Part shown: positions 10,800 through 22,938 of the stretch, piece after piece | How positions within the stretch are numbered: position 1 is the first letter of the stretch | How the letters are laid out: each line of letters opens with the position of its first letter | Assembly: GCA_034509495.1 (NCBI GenBank) | Contig: CM067524.1 | Span: forward strand, 3,068,474 to 3,132,473 | Length of the DNA: 64,000 bases | Direction of reading: 5' to 3' | DNA from: Acestrorhynchus altus | Lineage: Eukaryota; Chordata; Actinopteri; Characiformes; Acestrorhynchidae | Position numbers and translations under genes: made by a program | Notes under the pieces: generated by a model | Databases searched by the model: none | What the model saw: only the letters and a program-made list of their open reading frames with translations | What the model was told of the DNA's origin: nothing

Positions 10800-12700
10800 A
10801 AGATGCCTTTTACAGAGTGTGAGGAGTTTTATAGAGAGGAGTGTGTGTCAGTGTGTGAATTATTGCCATCTGAGCCATGTGCTGCGGGACACACACGTGT
10901 TTCTGAAATCGAGAAAACACTCAGTCTAAACACACAGGGTTACACAAACTACTGCCCACTGTTACACACTATTACACACCCCACTACAATAATACACAAT
11001 GGTACACAATACACTCCTTTACACTCTATTACAGACTATAAACACTAATACACACAATTACACAATAACAAACTCCAATACACTCTAGTGTACATTATTA
11101 CACAATAATAATCTCTATGACTCACATTCACTATTACACAATAATACACTCCATTACACTCTTTTCTATTCACAACACAACACAACAGCACGAGGTTAGT
11201 CGGGTACAGCGATATCACTGTCCTTGCTTACATTATATGACCTGCTGAGCGTGAAATTTGAACACACACACACACATACACACACACACACACACATACA
11301 CACACACACACATCTGAATTCAGTTTTGAAACAGAAATAAATCTCGGAGACTGAGATTGACGTTTTTACGGCACTCCACAGAATTCCCAAAACCACCATC
11401 CAGCTCTGCCTCTTGATCAACTTGCAGTCTGCTTCCAATCACACACTCTAACCCTGCGTTCACTCTCACAGGCACAATAACCAAAGCACACATTATCACT
11501 CTTATTTCTAAAAGTGGAGTTATGACATAACCCATCTGTCCCACTCAGCCTATATAACCCCTCAACTTCCATCGCATCATCACATCATACCAGGGCTGGG
11601 ACAAAGCCTGTCTCTTTCTGTGTCCCTTCGACCCCTGGATCTCTTCATCCCAGCATCGCTCTGTCCCATTGTACCTGCATCTCAATATCCCTGTGTCCCA
11701 CTGCCCCTGCATCCTTTCGTCTCTTCATCCTAGCATCCCAGTTTTCCAACATCCCTTCATCCCAGTGTTCCTGTCCCCTTGCATCCTCCTCCTCTTTGTC
11801 TCTGGGTTGCCATAACCTCATGAACACAGAGTAAGAATAATGATAAATGTTAAATTCTGTCTACTGTATTGTGCTTCACGTGTCTTGGTGGAAGACCACA
11901 CTGACCTTCACCCTACCAGCACTGGTGTGATAGAAGGTTCTAGATAGTTGACCCATAGTTTAGGTGAAACCCTTACCTGCAGGACCAGTACTGATAATGC
12001 AGTACTGAGACCTGAAGATGGACTGGTCAGAAGATCTCTATTTACTAAATCTGCAGTACAGATGCCCCCCATGCCCCCCAACCCCCCCGGCAGCTGGAAC
12101 GCTGATCTGCCTTTTCACTGCCAGTTCCGGTTTGCCAATCGAACCATGCTGTTGTGGTTGTGGATTAATCCCCAGAGTCCAGACTGGTCACTCCCTCATC
12201 TGTAAACTACACACATTCACCGCCCTATCAGCACGGTCAACTAACAGCCTAACAACATGACAACACCAAACAGTGTCCACTGTTACAGGGTTGTAAGACA
12301 CCATGAGTAAACACTGCGGTCAAAGCCCAAAAATATCCCTCCATTATTTCAGCCTCGGTTTCCTGGACGCCGCAGGGCAGGGCTCTGCTCATTATCATAT
12401 TTTTACGGTGTGATTTAACTACTGGGTCTTTTAAAGTGAAGTTTAATTGTGCACTTATTTCCTGTCACTAATTCACTAAAATACAGAGTGAGCTCACTCC
12501 TGTGCACCCTGACCATTACAACCAGCTATTCTGAGAAACAGACAGGCTGATATTAAGTCTGTCCAATAAAGCTAACCACACAGGGTGTGGACAGCATTCA
12601 GGCTGGACAAATACTCGCTCCAAAGCCCCACCCACAAAACAATTACATGTGACTCTCACATGTATCCAATCCAGTAGACACATCGTCAAAACTATGGTTT
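10800..12700. other. Intergenic, ptx3 to klhl6
   Basis: Simple-sequence-rich DNA with no recognisable gene. It includes a degenerate TTACAC-type tract (10940-11170), a (CA)n block (11262-11312) and a CCCAGCATCCC-type degenerate repeat (11640-11780). The terminal kelch exon of klhl6 would be expected between here and 14.0 kb but was not found. Confidence 0.5.
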
Positions 12701-12711
12701 CCCCAGAAGGA

Positions 12712-13150
12712 CGTGTGGGATTGCAGTTCTGTAGTGAAGGAAGATGAAGGTGATCAGGATCAATAACTGATGATAACTGTAGTCTGATCTGATCAATATT
12801 TATTGATCTACTCATACAGAAGTGGTGTCTCTCAGGACGGCGTCGGGTTTAACGCAACACGCCAGACGTCTCTGCATGGAGGTGTAGAGGTTCCTAATGG
12901 TGTCCTGTGATGATCCATCCCATGCAGCTTGAATGTTCTCACTCAGTTCTGCAGATGGTGTGGTAGGGGTGGAGTGTTGATAGAGCGTCCAATAGCACCC
13001 ATGACTCCAGACCTTCTGGACGTGTGATGCATAACAACGAACCATTGATCTTGGTGCTGACCACGGTGCCTCCACACACAGATTTGTTGGTCATCTCCAC
13101 CAAAACAAAAGTGGTCATTGAAGATGATCCACTGCCTTCCTGAGTGACTC
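12712..13150 (-). mobile_element. Decayed Tc1/mariner transposase 3' end
   Basis: Minus-strand codons from about 13075 to 12812 read like the C-terminus of a Tc1-family transposase (IQAAWDGSSQDTIRNLYTSM, then QRRL), followed by a conserved tail containing AATAAATATTGATCAGATC. The same tail occurs at 42240-42480 in the same orientation, which supports a repeat family. No intact transposase is present. Confidence 0.7.
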
Positions 13151-14030
13151 CATGATGGTCTGGACCAACACCATTGCAGTCAGTTGATTGATTCTGGGTG
13201 TGAATGTTCTAAATGTTATAAAACAGGATACACTGGTTTGCATGGTTATACTGGTTCCCATGGTTTCTACTTCACATTACCCCAGTTCCAGTATACAAAC
13301 TGGTGGATATTTCTAATTAAAGTCAGTAGCGTCTCCGAATCTGGCCTGAAGATCAGTTCAGTAGATCCTCTTCCCCACCCACCCCTTCACTCCACAGTGC
13401 CTGCAGGAGGAGCTCATCCCAGGAGAGCATTGCAGAAGGCCAAGGGTGAGCCTCAAGGATCAGAACAGGTATCAGTAACACCTGGCAGAACCTCCACTTC
13501 CTGTGGACAGAAACAGGAGAGCAGACTCCCACTAACGCTCCCCTCCAGCTGACCAGTACCACGGAGATCAGGTTAACTACAACCGGTCATCAACGGGATT
13601 CTTCTGTTATTTTGGTCAACAGAACACAAACACACGTATGAGCTCTGAGAACATAGAGCAGCTGACTGTAAACACTGTGTGTACATACAGTTTGAGGAAG
13701 TTCATAGAAAGAGCTTCTGTAGAGCATGTCTGCTTTAATCCACATCTCAGACTTTAACCACTACAGCTCCGAACTGGTTTTACTGGTTCTACACATTGCT
13801 GTGGTCATGTCAAAAACGTAGATATCAATTTTTGACAGATCGTGGTTGTTCTTTATATTGTCTCAGAAAGGACCAATAGAAATGCTTCAGCATGACTTTT
13901 ACACTCATTTCCATTTAGTTCAGGAGAAGCTGCTGTTTATATTGTAGCAAAATACGAGGATCTGAATCGGCAAAGGTTTAATCAGAGATGTGTGTATGGA
14001 GTTCAGTTTACACTGCAGAATGATCAGTGT
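13150..14030. other. Intergenic or 3' klhl6 region, no gene seen
   Basis: No coding exon could be supported. A minus-strand stretch around 13350-13560 was considered for the last klhl6 exon and rejected. Confidence 0.4.
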
Positions 14031-14890
14031 GTGTTCAGGAGTGTGTTCAGGAGTGTGGTGATGTGTTCAGGACTGTGGTGGTGTTGTTCAGGACTGTGGT
14101 GGTGTGTTCAGGACTGTGGTGATGTGTTCAGGACTGTGGTGGAGTGTTCAGGACTGTGGTGGTGTTGTTCAGGTCTGTGGTGGTGTGTTCAGGACTGTGG
14201 TGGTGTGTTCAGGTCTGTGGTGGTGTGTTCAGGACTGTGGTGGTGTGTTCATGATTGTGGTGGTGTGTTCAGGACTGTGGTGGTGTGTTCAGGACTGTGG
14301 TGGAGTGTTCAGGACTGTGGTGGTGTGTTCAGGACTGTGGTGGTGTGTTCATGATTATGGTGGAGTGTTCAGGACTGTGGTGGAGTGTTCAGGACTGTGG
14401 TGGAATGTTCAGGACTGTGGTGGTGTGTTCAGGACTTGGTGGTGTGTTGATGATTATGGTGGTGTGTTCAGGACTGTGGTGGAGTGTTCAGGACTGTGGT
14501 GGTGTGTTCAGGACTGTGGTGGAGTGTTCAGGACTGTGGTGGTGTGTTCAGGTCTGTGGTGGAGTGTTCAGGACTGTGGTGGTGTGTTCAGGTCTGTGGT
14601 GGAGTGTTCAGGACTGTGGTGGTGTGTTCAGGTCTGTGGTGGAGTGTTCAGGACTGTGGTGGTGTGTTCAGGTCTGTGGTGGAGTGTTCAGGACTGTGGT
14701 GGTGTGTTCAGGTCTGTGGTGGAGTGTTCAGGACTGTGGTGGTGTGTTCAGGTCTGTGGTGGAGTGTTCAGGACTGTGGTGGTGTGTTCAGGTCTGTGGT
14801 GGGTGTTGTTCAGGACTGTGGTGGTGTGTTCAGGACTGTGGTGGTGTGTTCAGGACTGTGGTGGTGTGTTCAGGACTGTGGTGTGTTCAT
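14030..14890. repeat. 20-bp minisatellite with 40-bp higher-order unit
   Basis: About 43 units of GGTGTGTTCAGGACTGTGGT and variants. Between about 14540 and 14780 two variants alternate (GACTGTGGTGGTGTG and TCTGTGGTGGAGTG), giving a 40-bp dimer repeated about six times. Its edge is 12 bp from the donor of a klhl6 exon. The long Cys/Trp-rich frames are artefacts. Confidence 0.95.
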
Positions 14891-14902
14891 ATCTCTGCTC
14901 AC

Positions 14903-17900
14903 CGACTACATGAATATAGGTCTCATGAAGGTCACAGCGTTGGTGCATTTAGCCTCAACCGGCGTTGGGCTCCTCGGGCTCCACCTGTTCACTGTCGAGT
15001 CAGAAACATGAAGGCTGTTGTGGCCAGTTCCCATTCGAGACATGCGCCGATGACATGGGCCACACTTCCCATCACTGGCTGCAGAGAATGAACTTTCACA
15101 CTGAACAGCAGTGGTGCAGCCTTCACACACACACACACACACACACTTTAAATGTACTGTGTATATCGTAGTACATTTATCCCAGTATGAATCTGGAGTG
15201 TGTGAGGACCCACCTCAGTCCAGGAATTGTGGAAGGGGTCATATGCCTCCACATTGCTGAGTCTCTCAGCGCCATTGAAACCCCCCATCACATACACCTT
15301 TCCCCCAACTACAGCCATCTTGTGTCTCCAGCGGCCAGTGTTCATGAACTCAATCTGGATCCATTTATTGAGAGACGCATTGTACTTCCACACGTCATGC
15401 TGAGTCTCATACTGACCAACAGCGGACACAAACACAGATATCCACACGATATAATTACACCAGATGTTAAAATACTACAGGACACTACACCAGTATTATA
15501 CACTACTATAGTTTACTACAGGACACTTCACCAGTATTATACACTACTATAGTTTACTACAGGACACTTCACCAGTATTACACACTACTATAGTTTACTA
15601 CAGGACACTCCACCAGTATTATACACTACTATAGTTAACTACAGGACCTTTACACCAATTATTACACACTACTATAGTTTTACTACAGGGCATACACAGT
15701 ATTATACACTACTATAGTTTACTACAGAACACTTCACCAGTATTACACACTACTATAGTTTACTGGACCTCCACAGTATTATACACTATAGTTTACTGGG
15801 AACACTTCACAGTATTACACACTACTATAGTTTACTACAGGACCCATACCAGTATTATACACTACTATAGTTTACTGCAGGACAACTTCACCAGTATTAT
15901 ACACTACTATAGTTTACTACAAGACTACTTCACCAGTATTACACACTACTGTAGTTTACTGCAGGACCTCCCACCAGTATACACTACCTTTTACTACTGG
16001 GGCTAGCTACCGGTACACTACTATAGTTTTACTGCAGGACCTTCACGGTATTTATACATTACTATGGTTTTACTACAGAACACTTCTTGTTATTACACTA
16101 CTATAGTTTACTGCAGGACACTCCACCAGTATTATACACTACTATAGTTTACTACAGAACACTTCACCAGTAGTACACACTACTATAGTTTACTACAGGA
16201 CACTCCACCAGTATTATACACTACTATAGTTTACTACAGGACACTTCACCAGTATTATACACTACTATAGTTTACTACAGAACACTTCACCAGTATTACA
16301 CACTACTATAGTTTACTACAGGACACTCCACCAGTATTATACACTACTATAGTTTACTACAGGACCTTTGCACACCAGTGTGCACTATGGTTACTACAGG
16401 ACACTTCACCAGTATTATACACTACTATAGTTTACTGCAGAACACTTACTTCACCAGTATTGCACTACATAGTTTGCTACAGGACACTCCACGGTATTAC
16501 ACACTACTATAGTTTACTACAGGACACTACACCGCTATTATACATTATTATAGTTAACTACAGGACACTACACCGCTATTCTACATTACTATAGTTTACT
16601 ACAGGACACTTCACTAGTATTACACTACTATAGTTTACTACAGGACACTACACCTGTATTATACACTACTATAGTTTACTACAGGACGCTTCACCAGTAT
16701 TATACATTACTATAGTTTACTACAGGACACTCCACCATTATACACTACTATAGTTTTACTGCAGGACCCCAACTTCACCAAGTATACATTGCTATAGTTT
16801 ACTACAGGACACTCCACCAGTATTATACACTACTATAGTTTACTACGGGACACTACACCAGTATTATACACTACTATAGTTTACTACGGGACACTCCACC
16901 AGTATTATACACTACTATAGTTTACTACAGGACACTACACCAGTATTATACACTACTATAGTTTACTACAGGACACTTCACCAGTATTATACATTATTAT
17001 AGTTTACTACAGGACACTTCACCAGTATACACTACTATAGTTTACTACAGGACACGCTACACAGTATTACACACTACTATAGTTTAGGACCTTACACCAG
17101 TATTACACATTACTATAGTTTTACTACAGGACGCTACATGAATCTGTAACTCACCTGACAAGTACACTTCATTCCGAAAAGTGACACAAGCAAACTCCAC
17201 CCACTTTCTGTTGTCTGACTCCACCTCCATCTCTGTGTTTGGCGGTTGGCCACCTCCAGCCTGCTCCGGCGTAGTGGGTCCAAACATGTAACATCTGACA
17301 TGAACTTCTCATCTTTAGTGCATCCCCCGATAATCATAAACACCTCTGACTGGAACTGCTGCAGCCGCGGCTTCGTACGTTCAGAAATCACCTTCAAAGC
17401 AAAATCCAATAAACAGATCAACCTTAACACAAACCCCTCAGGGTAGATTGATGACTTTACATCTACAAGGTGGAGACACTCGGTAGGGTGTCTGATAGAG
17501 TGGACAGTGAGTGGACGCAGGGTTTAAACACTCCAGCAGCACTGCTGGTGTCTGATCCACTCGTACCAGCAACACACACTAACACACCACCATGTCAGTG
17601 TGACTGCAGTGCTGAGGTATTTACCACATCATATCTGCTCTGTGGTGGTCCTGTGGGGTCCTGATCATTGAAGATCAGGGTGAAAGGAGGAGAATAAAGT
17701 CTGCAGAGAAATTTACAGTCTGGTGCTAGAACCACTAAGAGCTCCTGTGTGGTCCAGAGCAGATGAGAGTGGACAGAGAGGAGAAACATGGTCACATCTC
17801 ATCTACTCAACTACATTAATGAGGAACTAGATGAACTCGATTTTAAGTAATGCTGTTACTCAATGTATGTTGCTGTTGTTGTTGTTCACTCTTACCTCAC

Positions 17901-20900
17901 TTCCAGTCAGGTGGTACATACGGGCCTCCTGCAGCAGTTGGAAGAGTTCAGGGCAGCCACGGATGAGGTCATCCCCCTCCACCTTCTCCACAAAGTAGCA
18001 GGGGTCCAGCAGGGGCAGCCGTACATGGGAGAGGATTTGGGGCGGCAGGGTGGCCTCTCAAACTGATCTGCTCCGGACCCAGTGCATCACCGCCTGACAC
18101 CTGCTCCCTCTGACTGACACCCAGCTCGTCCCTCTTCAACAGCGCAATCAAATCAGGGCCTGGCAGCTCCATCAGCTCCTCCCCTGTGCACACTTGACCA
18201 AAGTTCTGGACCAAGTATGCCTGCGACTGCGTCCGCAGCCCTGCCAGGCCGTGAGCATCCGCCAGACGAAGGATCCCCACACAGTTCTCCGGCTGCAGTG
18301 CCTCCGCCAAGTACAGTGCACAGGCCTCCACCACCCGCGGGAACTACACGTGGAAAAATACCCATATTATTAATAATAATACTTCAGATATGATGACTGT
18401 AAGAAGCTGGATGTTTGAGATTTTCTGAAATGTATTTTTATATTTGTCTAATTAATATGTGAGAATTCATATTTTATTGTTTATTCATCTAAAGGCATTT
18501 CATCTCCCATGTGATCCACCCTGCCCTGGTTCCTAAACCCTGCTGGAATGGAAACTTTCCTCGGCTGGTTTGTTTCAGTTCCTCGTCTGCTGCTGCTTTT
18601 GTTTCACTTCAGTTTGTCGAGAATTCATTACTGAATATAAACAGAAATGATAAAGTATTCCTGAATGGCTACATTGAACTGCTGTAGGCTGAATGGGTGG
18701 AGCTGAACTGCTGCAGGTTGAAAGGGTGGAGCTAAACTGCTGTAGGCTGAATGGGTGGAGCTGAACTGCTGTAGGCTGAATTGGTGGAGTTAAACTGCTG
18801 CAGGTTGAATGGGTGGGGCTAAACTGCTGCAGGCTGAAGGGTGAGCTGAACCGCTGTAGGCTGAATGGGTGGAGCTGAACTGCTGCAGGTTGAAAGGGTG
18901 GAGCTAAACTGCTGTAGGCTGAATGGGTGGAGCTGAACTGCTGTAGCTGAGTTGGTGGAGTTAAGCTGCCTTACTGAGCTGAATGGGTGGGCTAAACTGC
19001 TGCAGACTGAAAGGGTGAGCTGAACGCTGTATAGTAGATGGGGTCAAAGGCTGAACTGCTGCAGGTTGAAAGGGTGGAGCTAAACTGCTGTAGGCTGAAT
19101 GGGTGGAGCTGAACTGCTGTAGGCTGAAGTGGTGGAGTTAAACTGCTGCAGGCTGATGGGTGAGGCTAACTGCTGCAGACTGAAGGTGAGCTGAACACTG
19201 TAGGCTGAATGGGTGGAGCGAACCGCTGTAGCCTGAATGGGTGGAGCTAAACCGCTGTAGGCTGAGTGAGTGGAGGTGAACCGCTGTAGGCTGAATGGGT
19301 GGAGCTAAACTGCTGTAGGCTGAATGGGTGGAGCTGAACTGCTGCAGGTTGGGTGGGACTAAACTGCTGTAGGCTGAATGGGTGGAGCTGAACTGCTGTA
19401 GGCTGAATTGGTGGAGTTAAACTGCTGCAGGCTGAATGGGTGGGGCTAAACTGCTGCAGACTGAGGTGGAGGCTAATTCCTTTGTAGGCTAAATGGGTGG
19501 ACGTGATCCGCTGTAGGCTGAATGGGTGGAGCTAAACTGCTGTAGGCTGAATGAGTGGAGGTGAACCGCTGTAGGCTGAATGGGTGGAGCTAAACTGCTG
19601 TAGGCTGAATGGGTGGAGCTAAACTGCTGTAGGCTGAATGAGTAGGATTACTGTGGGCTGGAACCTGAAACAGGCTGGCAGCTTCCAGAGTTTTCTGCAC
19701 ATTCTCCTTGGTTATGTGCACTTTGCTGGTGTAGGTGTAGTCGAGTAGGATCTTCATGTTCTCCACATCGATTCCTTTAGTATTCACACACTCCTCGTGT
19801 TTCTCTCGCAGGTCATTACAGAACATCGCTCTGAAAAAACCAAACAGACAAATCTGAGATTTGATCAAACTGTTCAAAAAGCGTGTCGCGTTCAGTCTCC
19901 TGAAACAGCACCAGCAGATTTTAGCCCGCCGGTTCTGCTGGACATGCACATGTGGGCTATTATTTCTACACCTCACTGTCCACTCTATCGAACACTCCCT
20001 GCAGTGTCTCCTGCTATAGATGTAAAATCAGAGACAGAAGCTCATCTGTTTCTGCACAGTTTGTGTTGGTGGGTCCTCTGGTCTTCATCAGTGCTCAGGG
20101 CGCTGCCCACAGGGCTGTCGACTGGGCGTTTCTGATTGGTGGACTGTTCTCGGTCCAGCAGTGACACTGAGGGGTTTAACTCATGCAAGTCCCCACTGCA
20201 TCTGGCAGCATCACAAGTCCAACTTTAATAGTTAATAACTGCTGAAGAAGACGTGACTGATATAAAAATCTTGGGGTTTGTTTTAAAAATATGAGCAGAA
20301 CTGAAAGATTTTATTCTCAAACAAAACATTTCAGCTAAAAAAGGTGTATTACTCATCTCTGCTCCAAAGGACCAATCATCTCTTAATCTCTTAATCAACA
20401 GTGAGATGAATCCAGTGTGTTTAGGCTCTGCGTTATTATTAACGCTCTGCTGTTTTTAGTTTGTCTACATTCACATTTACAGCAGTTATCTGCTGCTCTT
20501 CTCCAGAGGACACTCATATTACCGAGGAGGGTCAGAGGAGTCTTCCTGGTGTATCACAGCATAGTTACCCAGACTGGGACTGGAACCCCAGTCTCCACAC
20601 AGTGTGGGGGCTCACTGATGGTTGTCTGTCGTGACACACCAAACAATTGTCTAAAGTTCTGCACTGTGTTTTTTCTGCATGAATTGGAGGATTGCTGGTA
20701 CTTGAGGTCACCTATCAGGCAGGCTCTCTAAAAGTCATTGGATAAAAGATGGACTAGAGGTCTGCCTGTAACAGTGTTGTTTCTCTCACCTGAAATATAA
20801 AGCTGGCTGCTGGGGCTATGGCAGGGAAGAAGTGGCCTTGGACATTGAGCGTGACGTCTGCGAGGAAGCCATCCAACCTGAGAATCTGCAGACCATCCTG

Positions 20901-21038
20901 AAGCTGCTGAGGAAGTCCTGAATCTTCAAAGTTTACACTTCCATCCTCCAGCCTGCCCTCGCTCAGTGTCTCCAACCGTCCACTTGTCCCCTGAGACCTT
21001 CTACAGGCGGGGATATGAGCTCTTCTAAAGTCCCCCAT
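14903..21038 (-). CDS. klhl6: klhl6, kelch-like 6 (frame-disrupted, 3' end not found)
   Basis: KLHL6 is a BTB-BACK-kelch substrate adaptor of cullin-3 ligases, important in B cells. Minus-strand exons: 21038-20790 (MGD start, FEDSGLPQQLQDGLQILRLD, start of BTB), 19830-19665 (AMFCNDLREKHEECVNTKG, LLDYTYTSKVHITKENVQK), 18343-17896 (BACK: ALYLAEALQPENCVGILRLA), 17391-17155 (ISERTKPRLQQFQSEVFMII, CLDPLRRSRLEVA), about 15416-15214 (ETQHDVWKYNASLNKWIQIE, VYVMGGFNGAERLSNVEAYD) and 15120-14903 (AAPLLF, PVEAKCTNAVTF). Exon 2 is clean; exon 5 has an open frame but no canonical acceptor. Exons 1, 3, 4 and 6 each need one to three small indels to stay in frame, for example around 18060-18100 and near 17250. 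The final kelch exon is unrecognised. This could be a pseudogene, but neighbouring pak2 shows the same damage, so local sequence error is as likely. Confidence 0.85.
15440..17130. repeat. 41-bp minisatellite in a klhl6 intron
   Basis: Around 40 units of a 41-bp repeat (ACACTACTATAGTTTACTAC, AGGACACTTCACCAGTATT). Many units have one- to several-base insertions or deletions, unlike the clean array in ptx3. It fills the intron between the kelch exons 17391-17155 and 15416-15214. Confidence 0.95.
17453..17775. mobile_element. Interspersed repeat family X, longest copy
   Basis: Begins GACTTTACATCTACAAGGTG and continues through GTGGTCCTGTGGGGTCCTGA to CTGTGTGGTCCAG. Partial copies occur at 45640-45845 (right half), 51408-51530 and 52731-52850 (left half). 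It contains no coding capacity and resembles a short nonautonomous element common in otophysan genomes; its class is not assigned. Confidence 0.7.
18665..19655. repeat. 29-bp minisatellite in a klhl6 intron
   Basis: About 34 units of GGCTGAATGGGTGGAGCTGA plus ACTGCTGTA. Units in the middle (18840-19200) have irregular deletions. The array ends only about 10 bp from the donor of the exon 19830-19665. Confidence 0.92.
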
Positions 21039-21439
21039 GGGTCATACAGAACTGGCTGCGACACACACCATGAAGAGGGTGCTGCGGGTCCAGCTCGGAG
21101 TAGAAACACTATCAGGGACAGATGTTTCACAACAGCATCAGAATGGCTTCCTGTTCCTCAGCCTCTCTGACTCGCACACTCCACTGAGGTCAGGTGCGAA
21201 AACAGGAAGTTTTGAAACTTCTCAAAAAACCTCTGAAACAATGAGAGGCACAAGGGCCGGTGCTGTTCTTCTTTTTCTTCTTCTGGAACTTCCCTTCTCG
21301 CTGGTGGACCTGCTGAACACGGTCTGAATCAAACCCAGCCTGCAGCACTTCTACATCAACATCTGTTCTTCTGCATTTCTGACAGAACCCTCATCAGATA
21401 TGACTTCTCGTGGTGGTCTGTAAAGGATGGGGTTACAAG

Positions 21440-21960
21440 TGTGACTGACACTGTTGTATGAGGTCTTTGGCACTTTTCCTCACCTGATCACCTAGTCAGC
21501 ATTTCCTTGAGAACTCAATGGTCCTCCATCAGAAGCATGTGGAGTGGTGTGGTTGTAGATGGCCAGTTAAACTTGATCTGTGCCAAGAGCCCTTCCAGCA
21601 ACAAGTACAACTCAGCTCGACCCACCGTCCATCAAGATGCAGGAACACAAGCATCCAGAACCTTTTCTGTTCTGGAACCAAAGAGGGGAAGAACTTCTCC
21701 TGGGGGTCCGAACAACTGAGTCACTTGCTGTCTTCAAGCATGGGCAGAGATCATCTCTTTCAGAGCCTTTAACACTGAGTGGAGCTTGTTGGTATCAGGT
21801 CTCTGGACACTAGAATTTCAGTATGTAAGTTTGAGGAATCACTGGATTCAAGACTCTACGGACTAGTTCAGGATATTTTCCGAGTGACCAGTAAAGCACT
21901 TCTGTAAGTCACTCTGGATAAGAGGCTCCGCCCAGTGCCATAAATAACAGAACATTAAAA
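21440..21960. mobile_element. Degenerate retroelement/SINE-like remnant
   Basis: The right end contains CTTCTGTAAGTCACTCTGGA followed by TAAGAGGCT and a CATAAAT tail, similar to the conserved 3' tail of fish SINEs. Further left, TESLAVFKHGQRSSL in one plus frame resembles a LINE open-reading-frame end. Both are weak, family-level impressions. Confidence 0.35.
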
Positions 21961-22468
21961 TCCACATTATAATATACCGTTTACATCGTGTTACCAGTCA
22001 TGACACTCCAGGATATCAAACAAAAGGCTTTGAATGTAAAGCAGAAACTTCACACGACACAAACTGACCAAATCTATTTTAATAATTTACAAAGAATATG
22101 TTTCAAACTGGTTTCCTCTGGCGTCTCGGTTGAAGGGGCGACTGGAAGATAGCAATAACGACGTGTCTGGAATGTTCACCTACAAAACCATTTTGACTGA
22201 AATGTGGTTTCAGCTGTAAGGCTTTCGTTGAATCACATAAACAGAAATACAACAATTATTGGCTAAGACAGTGCGAACACTTCAATGTGCAGGACTTTGT
22301 CAGATTGTTAGTTGAAATATAAACAAATATAAAAGAGCAACTGGAAGTCCGATTCCTGTTAACATCCACGTTTGCTACTGAAGTACATCATATACAAAAT
22401 GATTTCATACTTTAAACTCTCGATTCTTCCTAAAACAACCTTTAATCAGACAGAAAATCAGAATTCAC

Positions 22469-22474
22469 TTTATT
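22469..22474 (-). terminator. pak2: Candidate pak2 poly(A) signal
   Basis: AATAAA on the minus strand, about 465 bp past the pak2 stop codon. It is the first clear canonical hexamer downstream, so the 3' UTR probably ends near 22450. Confidence 0.5.
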
Positions 22475-22938
22475 TCATACAGCAAACGTTTGAGTGTGTT
22501 CGGGGAGGATAAGGCAAGCGGGTCAGAGGCACAAGTGACCGGTCTTCCGGGTTTAGGCGCCAGATATCATTCAGAGTACTGAAAGAAATTTAAAAAAGGG
22601 GAACCAGTGGAGATCAGTCAGCCATGAAACTCCAGGACTGGTCAGGTAGTTTGATGAAACCAAGGCAACCATGATCACAGCTGATTACAAACCAAACTAA
22701 CAGACCACAGGAAAGTCCAGATCGCAGCTTCAGTTTGTGGTTGTTGTGCTCTAAAGTGTTTTTTCAGGACTCGAAGCTGGGCTTCTAGACACCAAACACT
22801 GGCGTGGATGAGGCGGGCGTAAAAGTGAGCTTCAGGATGGGTTTGGGGTGGAGGTCTGGAGCAAGTTGAGGTTGGGTTAGAGTGGAGTTTAGGGGATGGG
22901 GCAGGCGTTTGGAGGATCGCGATTGTGCAGCTGGCCAC

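Noticed and set aside
13353..13562. Possible last kelch exon of klhl6 (WRFCQV resembling SWCLVT)
   Set aside because: Only a few residues match, the order of later motifs fails and several stops intervene; chance is as likely.
14104..15091. Long Cys/Trp-rich plus-strand frames (CSGLWWCVQDCGG)
   Set aside because: They follow the 20-bp minisatellite in all three frames and run over a klhl6 exon on the other strand.
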